From the NCBI RefSeq assembly GCF_001279775.1, contig NZ_LGDG01000256.1, forward strand, positions 1-56,078: 56,078 nt of DNA. Direction: 5' to 3'. Shown piece after piece: positions 1 to 7,838 of the stretch. Below the pieces are notes generated by a model. It saw only the letters and a program-made list of their open reading frames with translations. It was not told the origin of the DNA and did no database searches. Position 1 is the stretch's first letter, and each line of letters opens with the position of its first letter. The translations under genes and the position numbers were made by a program. The stretch comes from Streptomyces sp. MMG1533 (GTDB lineage: Bacteria > Actinomycetota > Actinomycetes > Streptomycetales > Streptomycetaceae).

Positions 1-1167
1 CTCGTGGGCGGGCTCGTTGTCGTGGGGGTGGGGGTGGGGGCGCGGGTGCGGGTGTCCGTGGCTGTGCGGATGGTCGTGGTCGTGGTCGTGATCGTTGCCG
101 TGCGGGTGGTCGTGTGCGTGTGCCTGCCGCCGGTTTCGCCAGGCCCGTCGTACGAGGGTCGAGCCGGCCACCGTCACCAGGACGCCGCTCGCGATGCCCA
201 GCCAGGCGATCACCGAGGGTGCCGCCGCCGAGCCCGCCGTGACCAGGAGGCCGAGGGCGACCACGCCGAGGGTGTGGGTGACCGTCACCGAGGCGGCGAG
301 GGGCAGGACGTCCTTCATACGCGCCCGGCCTCCCCGCGCCGCGGCCACCGCGGCCATCAGGGTCTTGCCGTGGCCCGGTGCGAGGGCGTGCATCGCGCCG
401 AGGGCGACGGCGATGAGAAGGGCGAGCGCGGCGAAACCGACGGTGAGGTCGTGGCGGGCCACCAGGGAGTCCAGGGCCCGGGTCCAGCGGTCGGCGCCGC
501 GTGGCAGTACGGAGGCGGCGGGGGCGTCCGTCTGTTCCTCGGCGAGGGCCGGGCCGCCGGGCCGAACGCGCAGCGCGGCGGTCGTGGTGTCGGCGGGGGA
601 GGAGAGCAACTCCTCGGGGTACTCGGTCAGTTCGCGGGACAGCGACTTCGTCGGTACGTCCGACTCCGTGAGCGTCGACCGGTCGCCGCGCGCGGTGATC
701 TCCCGCCAGCCCGGGCCGGAGTCCGTGGCCGCGCTGCGGAAGCCGAGGGTGACCGTGTCGTCCTCCGGGAGCGGCGCAGTGAGGCGGCACTCCACGCGGA
801 GGGTGTCGAGGCCTGCCTGGCCGGGCCGTACGCGCGCGCGGCTGGTCTGCGCGGTGAGGGCGACCGTGCGGCCGTCGACGGTGACCCTGCTGTCGTCGGC
901 GGCCTGGGCGCACCGCTGCCGGGCCCACTCGGTCATGCCCAGTTTCTCGATGTCCGGGCCGGCCTGCGTCGCCGGAATCTCGGCGAGGTCCTCGACGTGG
1001 TCGACGCGCAGTTCGCCGGGGGCGGTGACGAGGCCGTCGTAGTGGTTGACGGTGAAGTTTCCGAGCGGGTGGGCGCCGGCGGCACCCGAGGGGACGAGTA
1101 CGAGCGCGCAGGCGGCCGTCAGGACGGCCGCGGCGGAGACGAGGACGCGACGGGGCTGAAGCTTCAC
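1..1167 (-). CDS. NicO-family nickel/cobalt transporter, C-terminus beyond window
   Basis: The frame starts at GTG 1167, overlapping the TGA of the upstream TPR gene, and is still open at base 1, so about 389 residues are seen. It has a signal peptide (LVSAAAVLTAACALVL), an extracytoplasmic domain starting HPLGNFTVNHY, then a membrane domain with GAMHALAPGHGKTL at about residues 257-270. That HALAPGHGK motif is typical of NicO/RcnA-type nickel/cobalt permeases (family knowledge). A His/Asp-rich loop, with repeats such as HDHDHDH, fills about the last 40 visible residues and would bind metal. It is the last gene of the DUF4331-TPR-NicO operon. Import versus efflux cannot be decided. Confidence 0.88.
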   Translation of the reverse strand, partial: MKLQPRRVLVSAAAVLTAACALVLVPSGAAGAHPLGNFTVNHYDGLVTAPGELRVDHVEDLAEIPATQAGPDIEKLGMTEWARQRCAQAADDSRVTVDGRTVALTAQTSRARVRPGQAGLDTLRVECRLTAPLPEDDTVTLGFRSAATDSGPGWREITARGDRSTLTESDVPTKSLSRELTEYPEELLSSPADTTTAALRVRPGGPALAEEQTDAPAASVLPRGADRWTRALDSLVARHDLTVGFAALALLIAVALGAMHALAPGHGKTLMAAVAAARGGRARMKDVLPLAASVTVTHTLGVVALGLLVTAGSAAAPSVIAWLGIASGVLVTVAGSTLVRRAWRNRRQAHAHDHPHGNDHDHDHDHPHSHGHPHPRPHPHPHDNEPAHE

Positions 1168-3218
1168 TTGGCCGCCTCCAGCGTCTTGCGGGCCTCGCGG
1201 GCTCCCAGTGGCGAGAAGCCGGGGTTGAGGTCCAGGGCCGCCTTCAGGTGGGTGCGGGCCTCCTTCTCGTTGCCCGTGGCGTGCTCGATGACGCCCCGGT
1301 GGTAGAGGAAGGCGGCGTTGCGGTAGCCGGTGGCCGTGGCGCGGCGGGCGTACGGCAGGGCCTCCTCGTCCTGGCCGTTGACGTGGAGGGCCCACGCGAG
1401 GGCGTCCGCGGTGTGCACGGTGTGGCGGCGGGCCCATTCGGCGCGGGCCGCGCGCAGGGCCTCGGCCTTGTCGCCGTGGTCGGCGGCGGCGAGCGCGGTG
1501 TCGAGGTCGGCGTTGACGCCGCCCGCGCGGGCGAGCGCCGTCCAGGCGTCGACGAGGGCGTACTGGTCGCCGGCCTTCGCCCGGTCGCCCTCGGCGCCCC
1601 GGGCCTCGTACAGCTCGCCGAGTTCGACGAGCGGGCCGGGCAGCGGGTAGCGCGCGACGACGGCCTCCATGCCCTTGATCGCGGCGGCACGGTCGCCGTT
1701 CGCGGCCTGGGTGCGGGCGCGGCCCTCCAGTGCGGGCAGGTAGCTGTCGTCGGCGGCCAGGGCGCGGGCGTAGTGGTCCAGGGCCGTCGCGTACTCGCCC
1801 TGGTTCCAAGCGAGTTGGCCGAGCGCGGTGGCCACGTACGCCACGTCCCCCGGGGTGGTGGCGGAGGCGAGTGCCTGCTCCAGCACCCGCCGCGCGGTGC
1901 TCACGTCGCCGCGCAGCTCGTGCACGTACGCGTACCGCGTGAAGACGGGAATGCCCGGTCGGCGTTCGTCCGCGAGGTCGGCGGCCTTCAAGGCGTCTTC
2001 GTAGCGGCCGAGTTCGACGAGTGCGTCGACACGGGAGGACAGGGCGCGCTCGCTGTACGGGTTCTGCTCCAGTGCCCGGTCGGCGTATGTGAGCGCGTCC
2101 TCGAAGTCGTGCCGCGCCGCGGCGAGGGCGGCGCGGCCGGCGAGTGCCTGGACGTTGTCGGGATCCAGGGCGAGGGAGCGCTTCAGAGCCCGCTCGGCCT
2201 GCGGATAGCGGGACGGGTCGCCCTTGGTCCGGGCCTGCTCGACGTACGCGAGGCCGAGGGTGGCCCAGCTGCCGAAGTCCTTCGGCTGGGACCGCAGATG
2301 ATCTTGCAGCGCGGTGATACTCGCGTCGAGGTCACCACCGGTCAGCAACTCCGGCGACACGGCGGCGGGTGCGGACACGCGCACCGCGTCACCCCCGTCC
2401 CGCACGGCCCCGACCGCGATGGAACCGGCGGTGAAGGCGATGGCCAACAGGGCCGCACAACCGGCGAGTTGAGCGGCCCGCCAACGCCGGCCGGCCTCCC
2501 CGGCCCGCCGCACGGCGGCGACCCGCCGGTCGGCGGAGGCGCTTTCGGATTCCCCGGCGGGGCCAACCCCGCCCAGGGGCTCCGCGCCCGCTCCCGCGAC
2601 GTCCGGATCCGCGTCGCCTTCCGGCGCGGGTGCCGCCGACGCGGCTCGGGCGTCCGGGACGGTGTCCGCTCCGGGCGGAGACTCGGCCTTCGACACGGGG
2701 GTCTCCGGCCCAGCTGAGGCGTTCACCGGCGCGGCTTCCGTCTCCGGCCCGGTTATGGTCTCCGACCGGGCCGCTTTCGCGTCGGCACCGGCTCCCGGCC
2801 GGGTTGCCGCCGCTGTGCCCTCGGCCTCCGGCCGGGTTGCCTCAGCCGTGTCCTCGGCCTCCGGCCGGGTTGCCCCCGGCGCGACAGGCTCCGGATCGGG
2901 GGCTGCCGGCGCAACCTCGGTATCCGGGCCGGCACCGGCGCCCGCGCCCGGCACGGCGGCCGTACTCGCGCTGCCCACGGGACCTGGCACAGCGGCCGTA
3001 CCCGCACGGTCCTCGCGTCCCGGCCCTGTGGTGCTGCCCGCGCTGCCCGCGCTGCCTGTGCTGCCCGCGCTGCCCCCGGGTTCCGGCATGACCGTCGCAC
3101 CTGGGCGGTCCTCGCGTCCCGGCCCCGCGGCCGTACCCGCACCGCGCTCACGCTCCGGGGGCGTCGGCCTGGGGCCCTGTTCGCTCTCCGGTGCGCCGTT
3201 GTTCGTACGCCGGGCCAT
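1164..3218 (-). CDS. Membrane-anchored TPR-repeat protein with disordered N-terminus
   Basis: 684 residues from ATG 3218, preceded by AGGAGAGG. Residues 1 to about 230 are low complexity, rich in Pro, Ala, Gly and Glu, with short internal repeats (PGREDR, TRPEAE). An Arg-rich stretch precedes one membrane helix at about 246-270 (AQLAGCAALLAIAFTAGSI). The rest is a chain of tetratricopeptide repeats (LGLAYVEQA, LDPDNVQALAGRAALA, LGQLAWNQGEYATALDHYARAL). The positive-inside rule puts the repeats outside the membrane. TPR domains usually mediate protein contacts, so a scaffold linking the secreted DUF4331 protein and the metal transporter is inferred. The stop overlaps the NicO start, implying translational coupling. 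An upstream in-frame start was rejected because it runs into the preceding gene. Confidence 0.85.
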   Translation of the reverse strand: MARRTNNGAPESEQGPRPTPPERERGAGTAAGPGREDRPGATVMPEPGGSAGSTGSAGSAGSTTGPGREDRAGTAAVPGPVGSASTAAVPGAGAGAGPDTEVAPAAPDPEPVAPGATRPEAEDTAEATRPEAEGTAAATRPGAGADAKAARSETITGPETEAAPVNASAGPETPVSKAESPPGADTVPDARAASAAPAPEGDADPDVAGAGAEPLGGVGPAGESESASADRRVAAVRRAGEAGRRWRAAQLAGCAALLAIAFTAGSIAVGAVRDGGDAVRVSAPAAVSPELLTGGDLDASITALQDHLRSQPKDFGSWATLGLAYVEQARTKGDPSRYPQAERALKRSLALDPDNVQALAGRAALAAARHDFEDALTYADRALEQNPYSERALSSRVDALVELGRYEDALKAADLADERRPGIPVFTRYAYVHELRGDVSTARRVLEQALASATTPGDVAYVATALGQLAWNQGEYATALDHYARALAADDSYLPALEGRARTQAANGDRAAAIKGMEAVVARYPLPGPLVELGELYEARGAEGDRAKAGDQYALVDAWTALARAGGVNADLDTALAAADHGDKAEALRAARAEWARRHTVHTADALAWALHVNGQDEEALPYARRATATGYRNAAFLYHRGVIEHATGNEKEARTHLKAALDLNPGFSPLGAREARKTLEAAK

Positions 3219-3256
3219 GCCCTCTCCTAGGTCTGCTTGCCGTGCAGGGAAGCTGC

Positions 3257-3300
3257 GGCGCGGCCCGCGCCGTGGGGGATGGGTACGTGCGGGCCGCGCC
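3257..3300 (-). terminator. Perfect 12-bp hairpin between DUF4331 and TPR genes
   Basis: Arms GGCGCGGCCCGC (3257-3268) and GCGGGCCGCGCC (3289-3300) are exact reverse complements around a 20-base loop. It lies in the 101-base gap between two genes of one operon and has no T-run. It could be an attenuator or an RNA stability element that lowers expression of the downstream genes relative to the secreted protein. Structure is seen; function is inferred. Confidence 0.5.
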
Positions 3301-3319
3301 AGTTGGTGGGGAGTACGGA

Positions 3320-4852
3320 CTAGTACGCCCGTCCCCTCATTCGGCGCCACCACATGAGGGCCGTGCCGATGAGGAGGATTCCGGCCGCGCCGGCGCCCGC
3401 GGAGGCGGCGATCAGGGTGGTGTCGTCGCTGCCGTCCGCACCGGCCGGCTGAAGCGCGTCGCCGATCTGGCTGCGGACGTCGTTGCCGTCGGTCGTGCCC
3501 TTGGCGAGCGGGCCGCGGGATCCCTCGGTCGGGAGAGCGACGTACGGGAAGGCCTTCTCGAAGTCCTTGTCGTTCTTGTCGACGGCGTCGCCCAAGTCGT
3601 TCTTGGCGCCGAGCAGTTCACCCTCGACGACCTGGAGCGAGGCGTCGATCACGTCGTCGGTGAGGCGGCGTCCGTTCGGGAAGCCGGCATTGTCGCCGTC
3701 GAGGACACCGAGGCGCTTGGGGTCGTCCACCGGCTCGATCGAGGTGTTCAGGCGCAGTTCCTCCGCCGCGCGCACGTGCGGCGGCTGGTTGAGGCCCTTC
3801 ACGCCCTTCAGGAAGACGTCGACGAGATCGTTGCGCGGCTCGTCGGGCGCGTCGATCTTGTAGATCGCCTCGATGAGCTTCGGCAGCTCGGGGTTGGTCA
3901 CGTTCTTGAGGAACTGGGCGTCGTCCCAGGGCGCGGACGCGTTGAACTTGTCCTTGTCCTTGATGGGGTTGACGACCTCGTTGACCAGCGGGTTGCCGAG
4001 CCGCGAGACCTGGGAGTAGTAGCCCTGCGCGTTCTTGCGCTGGGTCGTCGACCAGATGCCGACGATCGGCTGCTCCGCCGACTCGGTGATCATGTGGGTC
4101 GGGACCTGGAGGGCGATGGAGTTGACGTTGTAGCCCTTGAGCGTGTCGTTGCCGACCTCGGTGAGGTTCCCGCCGTACAGCAGGTCGAAGACGCGCAGGT
4201 CCAGGAAGAACGGGTCGTCGGCCTGGCCGGCGAACGTCGTCGAGCCGCCGGGCAGCTCGTGCACCGCCTGGTCGCGCAGCTTGGCGTAGTCCGGCATGGA
4301 CGCCTTGCCGACGTTCGACGGCGCCACCGGCACGTCGTCGGCGACCTTCGTCTTCGACACCAGCTTCTGGTGCTTCAGCTTTATCAGCTCGATGTCGTAC
4401 GTCTGTGTGATGTTGAGGTCCGGGTCGTCCAGGCTCTCGACCGGCCCGGTGTTGTACAGGAACGTCTTCTTGTTCTTGACGTGCGTCTTGAAGGTGAAGC
4501 GGTACAGCAGCTCGCCCTGCGCGTCACCGTTGTTGTCGATGTGGAGGTCGTACTGCGCGTCCTCGGCGAACGGGAAGAAGTTCGGACCGCCGGCCGGCTC
4601 CTCGAAGGGGATCCAGTTCGCCACGATCGTCGTCGTGTCCGGCTTGTCCGGGCTGACGAACGCGTACACGTCCGTGTTGTCGTACTGGGGCTGCCCGGAG
4701 ATCAGCGGGGCCTCCCGGTGACTGGAGGCGGAGGCCGCCCCCGGTTCCAGCGCGGTCACGCCGGCGGCTGCGAGCCCCCCGGCGGCCAACGCACCACATA
4801 CGAGGGTCGCGAGGTGCTTGCGTCCCGCACCGCTCCTGGAGATAGGTGTCAT
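3320..4852 (-). CDS. Secreted DUF4331 protein, C-terminally anchored
   Basis: 510 residues from ATG 4852, with GAGGACGG upstream. An N-terminal signal peptide (HLATLVCGALAAGGLAAAGV) is followed by SSHREAPLISGQPQYDNTDVYAF, the characteristic opening of DUF4331 proteins. The body fits the family (FYLDIRVFDLLYGG-like FFLDLRVFDLLYGG, NVNSIALQVP, GRRLTDDVID). It ends in a membrane helix and short basic tail (AGILLIGTALMWWRRMRGR), so the mature protein should be surface-exposed and membrane-tethered. Biochemical function is unknown for the family. It is the first gene of the operon with the TPR and NicO genes and faces the sigma factor gene, with an ECF-like promoter directly upstream. Confidence 0.9.
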   Translation of the reverse strand: MTPISRSGAGRKHLATLVCGALAAGGLAAAGVTALEPGAASASSHREAPLISGQPQYDNTDVYAFVSPDKPDTTTIVANWIPFEEPAGGPNFFPFAEDAQYDLHIDNNGDAQGELLYRFTFKTHVKNKKTFLYNTGPVESLDDPDLNITQTYDIELIKLKHQKLVSKTKVADDVPVAPSNVGKASMPDYAKLRDQAVHELPGGSTTFAGQADDPFFLDLRVFDLLYGGNLTEVGNDTLKGYNVNSIALQVPTHMITESAEQPIVGIWSTTQRKNAQGYYSQVSRLGNPLVNEVVNPIKDKDKFNASAPWDDAQFLKNVTNPELPKLIEAIYKIDAPDEPRNDLVDVFLKGVKGLNQPPHVRAAEELRLNTSIEPVDDPKRLGVLDGDNAGFPNGRRLTDDVIDASLQVVEGELLGAKNDLGDAVDKNDKDFEKAFPYVALPTEGSRGPLAKGTTDGNDVRSQIGDALQPAGADGSDDTTLIAASAGAGAAGILLIGTALMWWRRMRGRAY

Positions 4853-4883
4853 GCCGTCCGTCCTCAGTCCAACTTGCCTGACG

Positions 4884-4918
4884 CCGGGGGATTCGGAGCG
4901 GGGGCCGGGCCGGATTGG
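4884..4918 (-). promoter_or_regulatory. Predicted SigK-type promoter of the DUF4331 operon
   Basis: On the minus strand CCAATCC (4918-4912) is followed after 15 bases by CCGAAT (4896-4891). This fits the mycobacterial SigK consensus as I recall it (CCATCC, CCGAAT) with one -35 mismatch. Transcription would begin near 4884, giving a leader of about 32 bases. The same pattern with identical spacing lies on the other strand at 4981-5008. Confidence 0.55.
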
Positions 4919-4980
4919 TCGAATCTGAAAAGTCTTTTTCTGCCTGCTGGACCCGCGTTTTCGGCCCGTTGATCCGTAAA

Positions 4981-5015
4981 CCCATCCGGAGGTGTGTTCG
5001 TTGCGAATACCTCGT
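4981..5015 (+). promoter_or_regulatory. Predicted autoregulatory SigK-type promoter
   Basis: CCCATCC (4981-4987), 15 bases, then GCGAAT (5003-5008). It mirrors the divergent site, with five of six -10 bases shared. A start near 5015 leaves a 46-base leader to the GTG at 5061 and excludes the longer frame start at 4992. Confidence 0.5.
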
Positions 5016-5060
5016 GGGACGGGGCGGGCCGGGTGCGGCATGCAGAGAAGGGGGGCCGGG

Positions 5061-5603
5061 GTGGAGGCGGACGAGCTTCTGATGCTCGTGGCGGGCGGCG
5101 ACCAGAGGGCGTTCGAGGAGCTGTACGCACTGGTGTCCGGGCCCGTGTTCGGGCTCGTCAGACGGGTCGTACGGGATCCGGCGCAGTCGGAGGAGGTGTC
5201 GCAGGAAGTGTTGCTCGAACTCTGGCGGTCCGCGGGGCGGTTCGACCCGGGGCGGGGCAGCGCGCTGTCCTGGATCCTCACCCTCGCCCACCGCCGGGCC
5301 GTCGACCGGGTGCGCAGCGCCCGCGCGGCCGGTGAACGGGAGCAGCGCGAGGCCCGGCGGTCCCACCACCCCGCCTTCGACCAGGTCACCGAGGAGGTGG
5401 AGGCCGGCCTCGAACGCGAGTGGGTGCGCCGCTGTCTGGACCGCCTCACGGCTCTGCAACGCCAGTCGGTGACACTCGCCTATTACGAGGGGTACACCTA
5501 CCGTGAAGTGGCCGAGCGGCTCTCGTTGCCGCTCGGTACGGTGAAGACGCGGATGCGTGACGGGCTGACCCGCATGCGCGACTGCCTGGGAGGTGTGGCA
5601 TGA
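5061..5603 (+). CDS. sigK: ECF RNA polymerase sigma factor, SigK type
   Basis: 180 residues from GTG 5061, with GAAGGGGGG eight bases upstream. Region 2 is seen at about residues 10-80 (RAFEELYALVSGPVFGLV, SEEVSQEVLLELWRSAGRFD, ALSWILTLAHRRAVDRVRS) and region 4 at about 120-175 (LTALQRQSVTLAYYEGYTYREVAERLSLPLGTVKTRMRDGL). This composition and the adjacent anti-sigma gene match the SigK/SigL-like ECF group. It would direct RNA polymerase to promoters such as those at 4891-4918 and 4981-5008. The stop overlaps the rskA start (ATGA). A longer frame from ATG 4992 is open but starts upstream of the predicted transcript. Confidence 0.88.
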   Translation: MEADELLMLVAGGDQRAFEELYALVSGPVFGLVRRVVRDPAQSEEVSQEVLLELWRSAGRFDPGRGSALSWILTLAHRRAVDRVRSARAAGEREQREARRSHHPAFDQVTEEVEAGLEREWVRRCLDRLTALQRQSVTLAYYEGYTYREVAERLSLPLGTVKTRMRDGLTRMRDCLGGVA

Positions 5604-6406
5604 GTCTTTTCCGGCGGGAGGACCTCCACTCCCTGGCCGCGCCCTACGCCCTGGACGCCCTGGAACCCGACGAGCGCCGCCGCTTCGAGAAGCACCTGAA
5701 GAAGTGCGACAGCTGCGCCGCCGAGGTACGCGCCCTGGCCGAGGACGCCGTCCGGCTCGCCTGGTCGGAGGCCGCCCCGCCGCCGGCCGCGATGCGCGAA
5801 CGGGTCCTGGCCGCCGTGCGTGCGACTCCCCAGGAGGCGGCCCGGCAGGAACCGGCACGCGCGCGTACGCCCCAGCTTCCGCCGCACGTGTGGGGTGTGC
5901 AGCCGCCGCCGCGCGCCCGTGAGCGGCGGCGGACCCCCCTGTTCGTGCCCTTCGCCACGGCCACCGCCGCGGCGGCCCTCGTGGTGGCGTCCCTGTTCGC
6001 CGTCCAGGCGGGGCAGACGGAGGACCAACTGAACGCCGAGCGGGCCCAGGCGCGTGAGATCGCCCACGTTCTCGCGGCTCCCGATGCGCGGGCGACGACG
6101 GGCCGGGACACCGAGGGCCGCAGTATCGGAGTGATCGCTTCCGCATCGGAGGGGAGCGCGGTCGTCACCCTGAGCGGATACGACGACCTGCCGAGCGACC
6201 GCGTGCGCCAACTGTGGCTCATGCGCCCCGACGCGCAACCGCGCTCCCTCGGGCTCTTCGACGCCGACACGCCCTTGGTCGCGTCCGGTCTCGACACCTC
6301 CGCCACATCACTCGCTGTGACTGTCGAGCCTGATGGGGGCTCGCCGCAGCCCACTACCCAGCCGGTTGTCCAACTCGCCCTGAAATCAGTTGGATTCGGA
6401 GAGTGA
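5600..6406 (+). CDS. rskA: Membrane anti-sigma factor, RskA type with zinc motif
   Basis: 268 residues. The N-terminal cytoplasmic domain contains H32-x3-C36-x2-C39 (HLKKCDSC), the zinc-associated anti-sigma motif that clasps ECF sigma factors. One membrane helix spans about 113-135 (FVPFATATAAAALVVASLF). The C-terminal half is the extracytoplasmic anti-sigma-K domain (SRSIGVIASASEGSAVV-like GRSIGVIASASEGSAVV, DRVRQLWLMRPDA, QPVVQLALKSVG). RskA relatives are cleaved by regulated proteolysis to free the sigma factor; the inducing signal here is unknown. Start overlap with sigK implies coupled synthesis and one-to-one control. Confidence 0.9.
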   Translation: MSLFRREDLHSLAAPYALDALEPDERRRFEKHLKKCDSCAAEVRALAEDAVRLAWSEAAPPPAAMRERVLAAVRATPQEAARQEPARARTPQLPPHVWGVQPPPRARERRRTPLFVPFATATAAAALVVASLFAVQAGQTEDQLNAERAQAREIAHVLAAPDARATTGRDTEGRSIGVIASASEGSAVVTLSGYDDLPSDRVRQLWLMRPDAQPRSLGLFDADTPLVASGLDTSATSLAVTVEPDGGSPQPTTQPVVQLALKSVGFGE

Positions 6407-6532
6407 TCAAGGAGGGGTCGTCAACCTGCTTACGGGGAAGGTGAATCCTGTGACCGCGATACACGAGTGCCCCAAGGGGGCGATAGGGTTACCCTGCCCG
6501 GGCCGGGTGGACTCGTACGGGTGGGGAGTGAC

Positions 6533-6802
6533 ATGGAACAGATAACAGTGCGCAGCAGGGCACGTGTCCCTGCGATCACCTGCGGGAGCAGCGCGACCAG
6601 TTCGCGCCTCGACCGCCATCTCTCGGTGCTGGGTGGACCTGCCGTCCCGCAGCGGGAGACGGTCGAGGCGACCTCGCTGATGCGTGAGCTGACCGCGCGT
6701 GACACCGCGCACGAGCGCAGCCCCAGGGGTGCGCGAGTGAGCCGGGTCTCGCTCTTCGCGCCGCTGCGCCGACTGCGTCGTTCGCTGTTCGGCGGGCGCT
6801 GA
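6533..6802 (+). CDS. Small basic protein of unknown function
   Basis: 89 residues from ATG 6533, with GGGGAGTG just upstream. No membrane segment or known domain is seen. The middle is polar (LDRHLSVLGGPAVPQRETVEATSLMRELTARD) and the tail is very basic (FAPLRRLRRSLFGGR), which could bind nucleic acid or acidic lipid. Codon use is normal for the genome and the start is clear, so it is likely real. I recall similar short conserved hypotheticals in Streptomyces but cannot name a function. It stands alone, tail to tail with the ABC transporter genes. Confidence 0.6.
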   Translation: MEQITVRSRARVPAITCGSSATSSRLDRHLSVLGGPAVPQRETVEATSLMRELTARDTAHERSPRGARVSRVSLFAPLRRLRRSLFGGR

Positions 6803-7002
6803 GCCTGCGCGTTCAGAGTTCCTGACCCGCGCTCAGGCGGCCACACCTGTCCGGCGCAGTGCTGCGATCCCGTCGTCCGTCATCCCCACGGCATGCAGTG
6901 GCGCCAGGTGTGTCCGCCGAGCGCGGGTACGTCTCCTGCACTCTCACCTCCCGTCGGCCCCGCGCAACATCTCCGTCTTGCACACCTGCTGACCCGGCAA
7001 CG

Positions 7003-7031
7003 CCGCCGCCCGCCCTTGGGGCGGACGGCGG
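7003..7031 (-). terminator. Hairpin downstream of ABC transporter operon
   Basis: Arms 7003-7015 and 7019-7031 (CCGCCGCCCGCCC and GGGCGGACGGCGG) pair over 13 positions with one mismatch and a 3-base loop. It lies 25 bases past the stop of the minus-strand permease gene, so it probably ends that transcript. No U-tract is present, as is common in Streptomyces. Confidence 0.55.
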
Positions 7032-7055
7032 GAACGTGACGACAGGGCCCGGGGT

Positions 7056-7838
7056 TCAGCGCTCGCCGTGCGCGTACCGCCGCACGGCGAGCGGCACGAA
7101 CACCGCGAGCAGGACCGCGCACCAGGCCAGCGACCCGGCCATGGGATGCGCCACCGGCCAGGCCGCCCCCTCCGGTACGGGGGCGTTGCCGAAGAGGTCC
7201 CGCAGGGCCGTCGTCACCGCGCTGATCGGGTTCCACTCGGCGACCGTCCTGAGCCAGCCCGGCAGCCCGTCGGCCGGGATGTACGCGTTGGACAGCAGCG
7301 GCAGCAGGAAGGTCGCGCCGCCGAGCTGGCCCGCCGCCTCCTCGTTGCGGGTGAGCAGGCCGAGGAAGATCCCGATCCAGGTCGTCGCGAACCGGAACAG
7401 CAGCAACAGGCCGAAGGCGCCCACCGCCTCCAGGGCGCTCCGCTCGATCCGCCAGCCCACCGCGAGCCCCACCAGCAACACCGGCACCGTCCCGGCCGCC
7501 GTGACGACCAGGTCCGCGACCGCCTGCCCCAGCGGCACGGCCGCCCGGCTCATCGGCAGCGTGCGGAAGCGGTCCATCACGCCCCGGTGGGTGTCCTGGG
7601 CCGCCTGGAACATCCCGGTCATGATCCCGTTCGCGGCGGTCGCCACCAGCAGGCCCGGCACCAGGAACGCGCGGTACTCCTCGCCCGGCATCGCCAGCGC
7701 GCTGCCGAAGACGTAGCCGAAGAACAGCAGCATGCTGATCGGCATGGTCTGGCTCAGGATCAGAAACCCCGGGTTGTTCCGTATCCGCCGCAGCTGACGG
7801 CCGAGCATCGCGGTCCCGTCGTACGCCAGGGTGGTCAT
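7056..7838 (-). CDS. ABC-2 type permease, drug-resistance (DrrB) type
   Basis: 260 residues with about six membrane helices (LILSQTMPISMLLFFGYVFGSAL, FLVPGLLVATAANGIMTGMF, VTAAGTVPVLLVGLAVGW, LLLLFRFATTWIGIFLGLL, LAWCAVLLAVFVPLAV). The DTHRGVMDRFRTLPMSR stretch and LSNAYIPADGLPGWLRTVAEWNPI are typical of DrrB/ABC-2 exporters of antibiotics. Its ATG overlaps the ATPase stop (ATGA), so the pair is one translationally coupled unit. Substrate is unknown. Regulation is likely by the divergent TetR. Confidence 0.9.
   Translation of the reverse strand: MTTLAYDGTAMLGRQLRRIRNNPGFLILSQTMPISMLLFFGYVFGSALAMPGEEYRAFLVPGLLVATAANGIMTGMFQAAQDTHRGVMDRFRTLPMSRAAVPLGQAVADLVVTAAGTVPVLLVGLAVGWRIERSALEAVGAFGLLLLFRFATTWIGIFLGLLTRNEEAAGQLGGATFLLPLLSNAYIPADGLPGWLRTVAEWNPISAVTTALRDLFGNAPVPEGAAWPVAHPMAGSLAWCAVLLAVFVPLAVRRYAHGER

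Noticed and set aside
4..1305. Long plus-strand open frames over the NicO gene
   Set aside because: They are GC-rich shadows; the minus frame has a signal peptide, the NicO motif and good codon use.
4992..5060. Upstream start of sigK at 4992
   Set aside because: It precedes the predicted transcription start and has no better ribosome site than GTG 5061.
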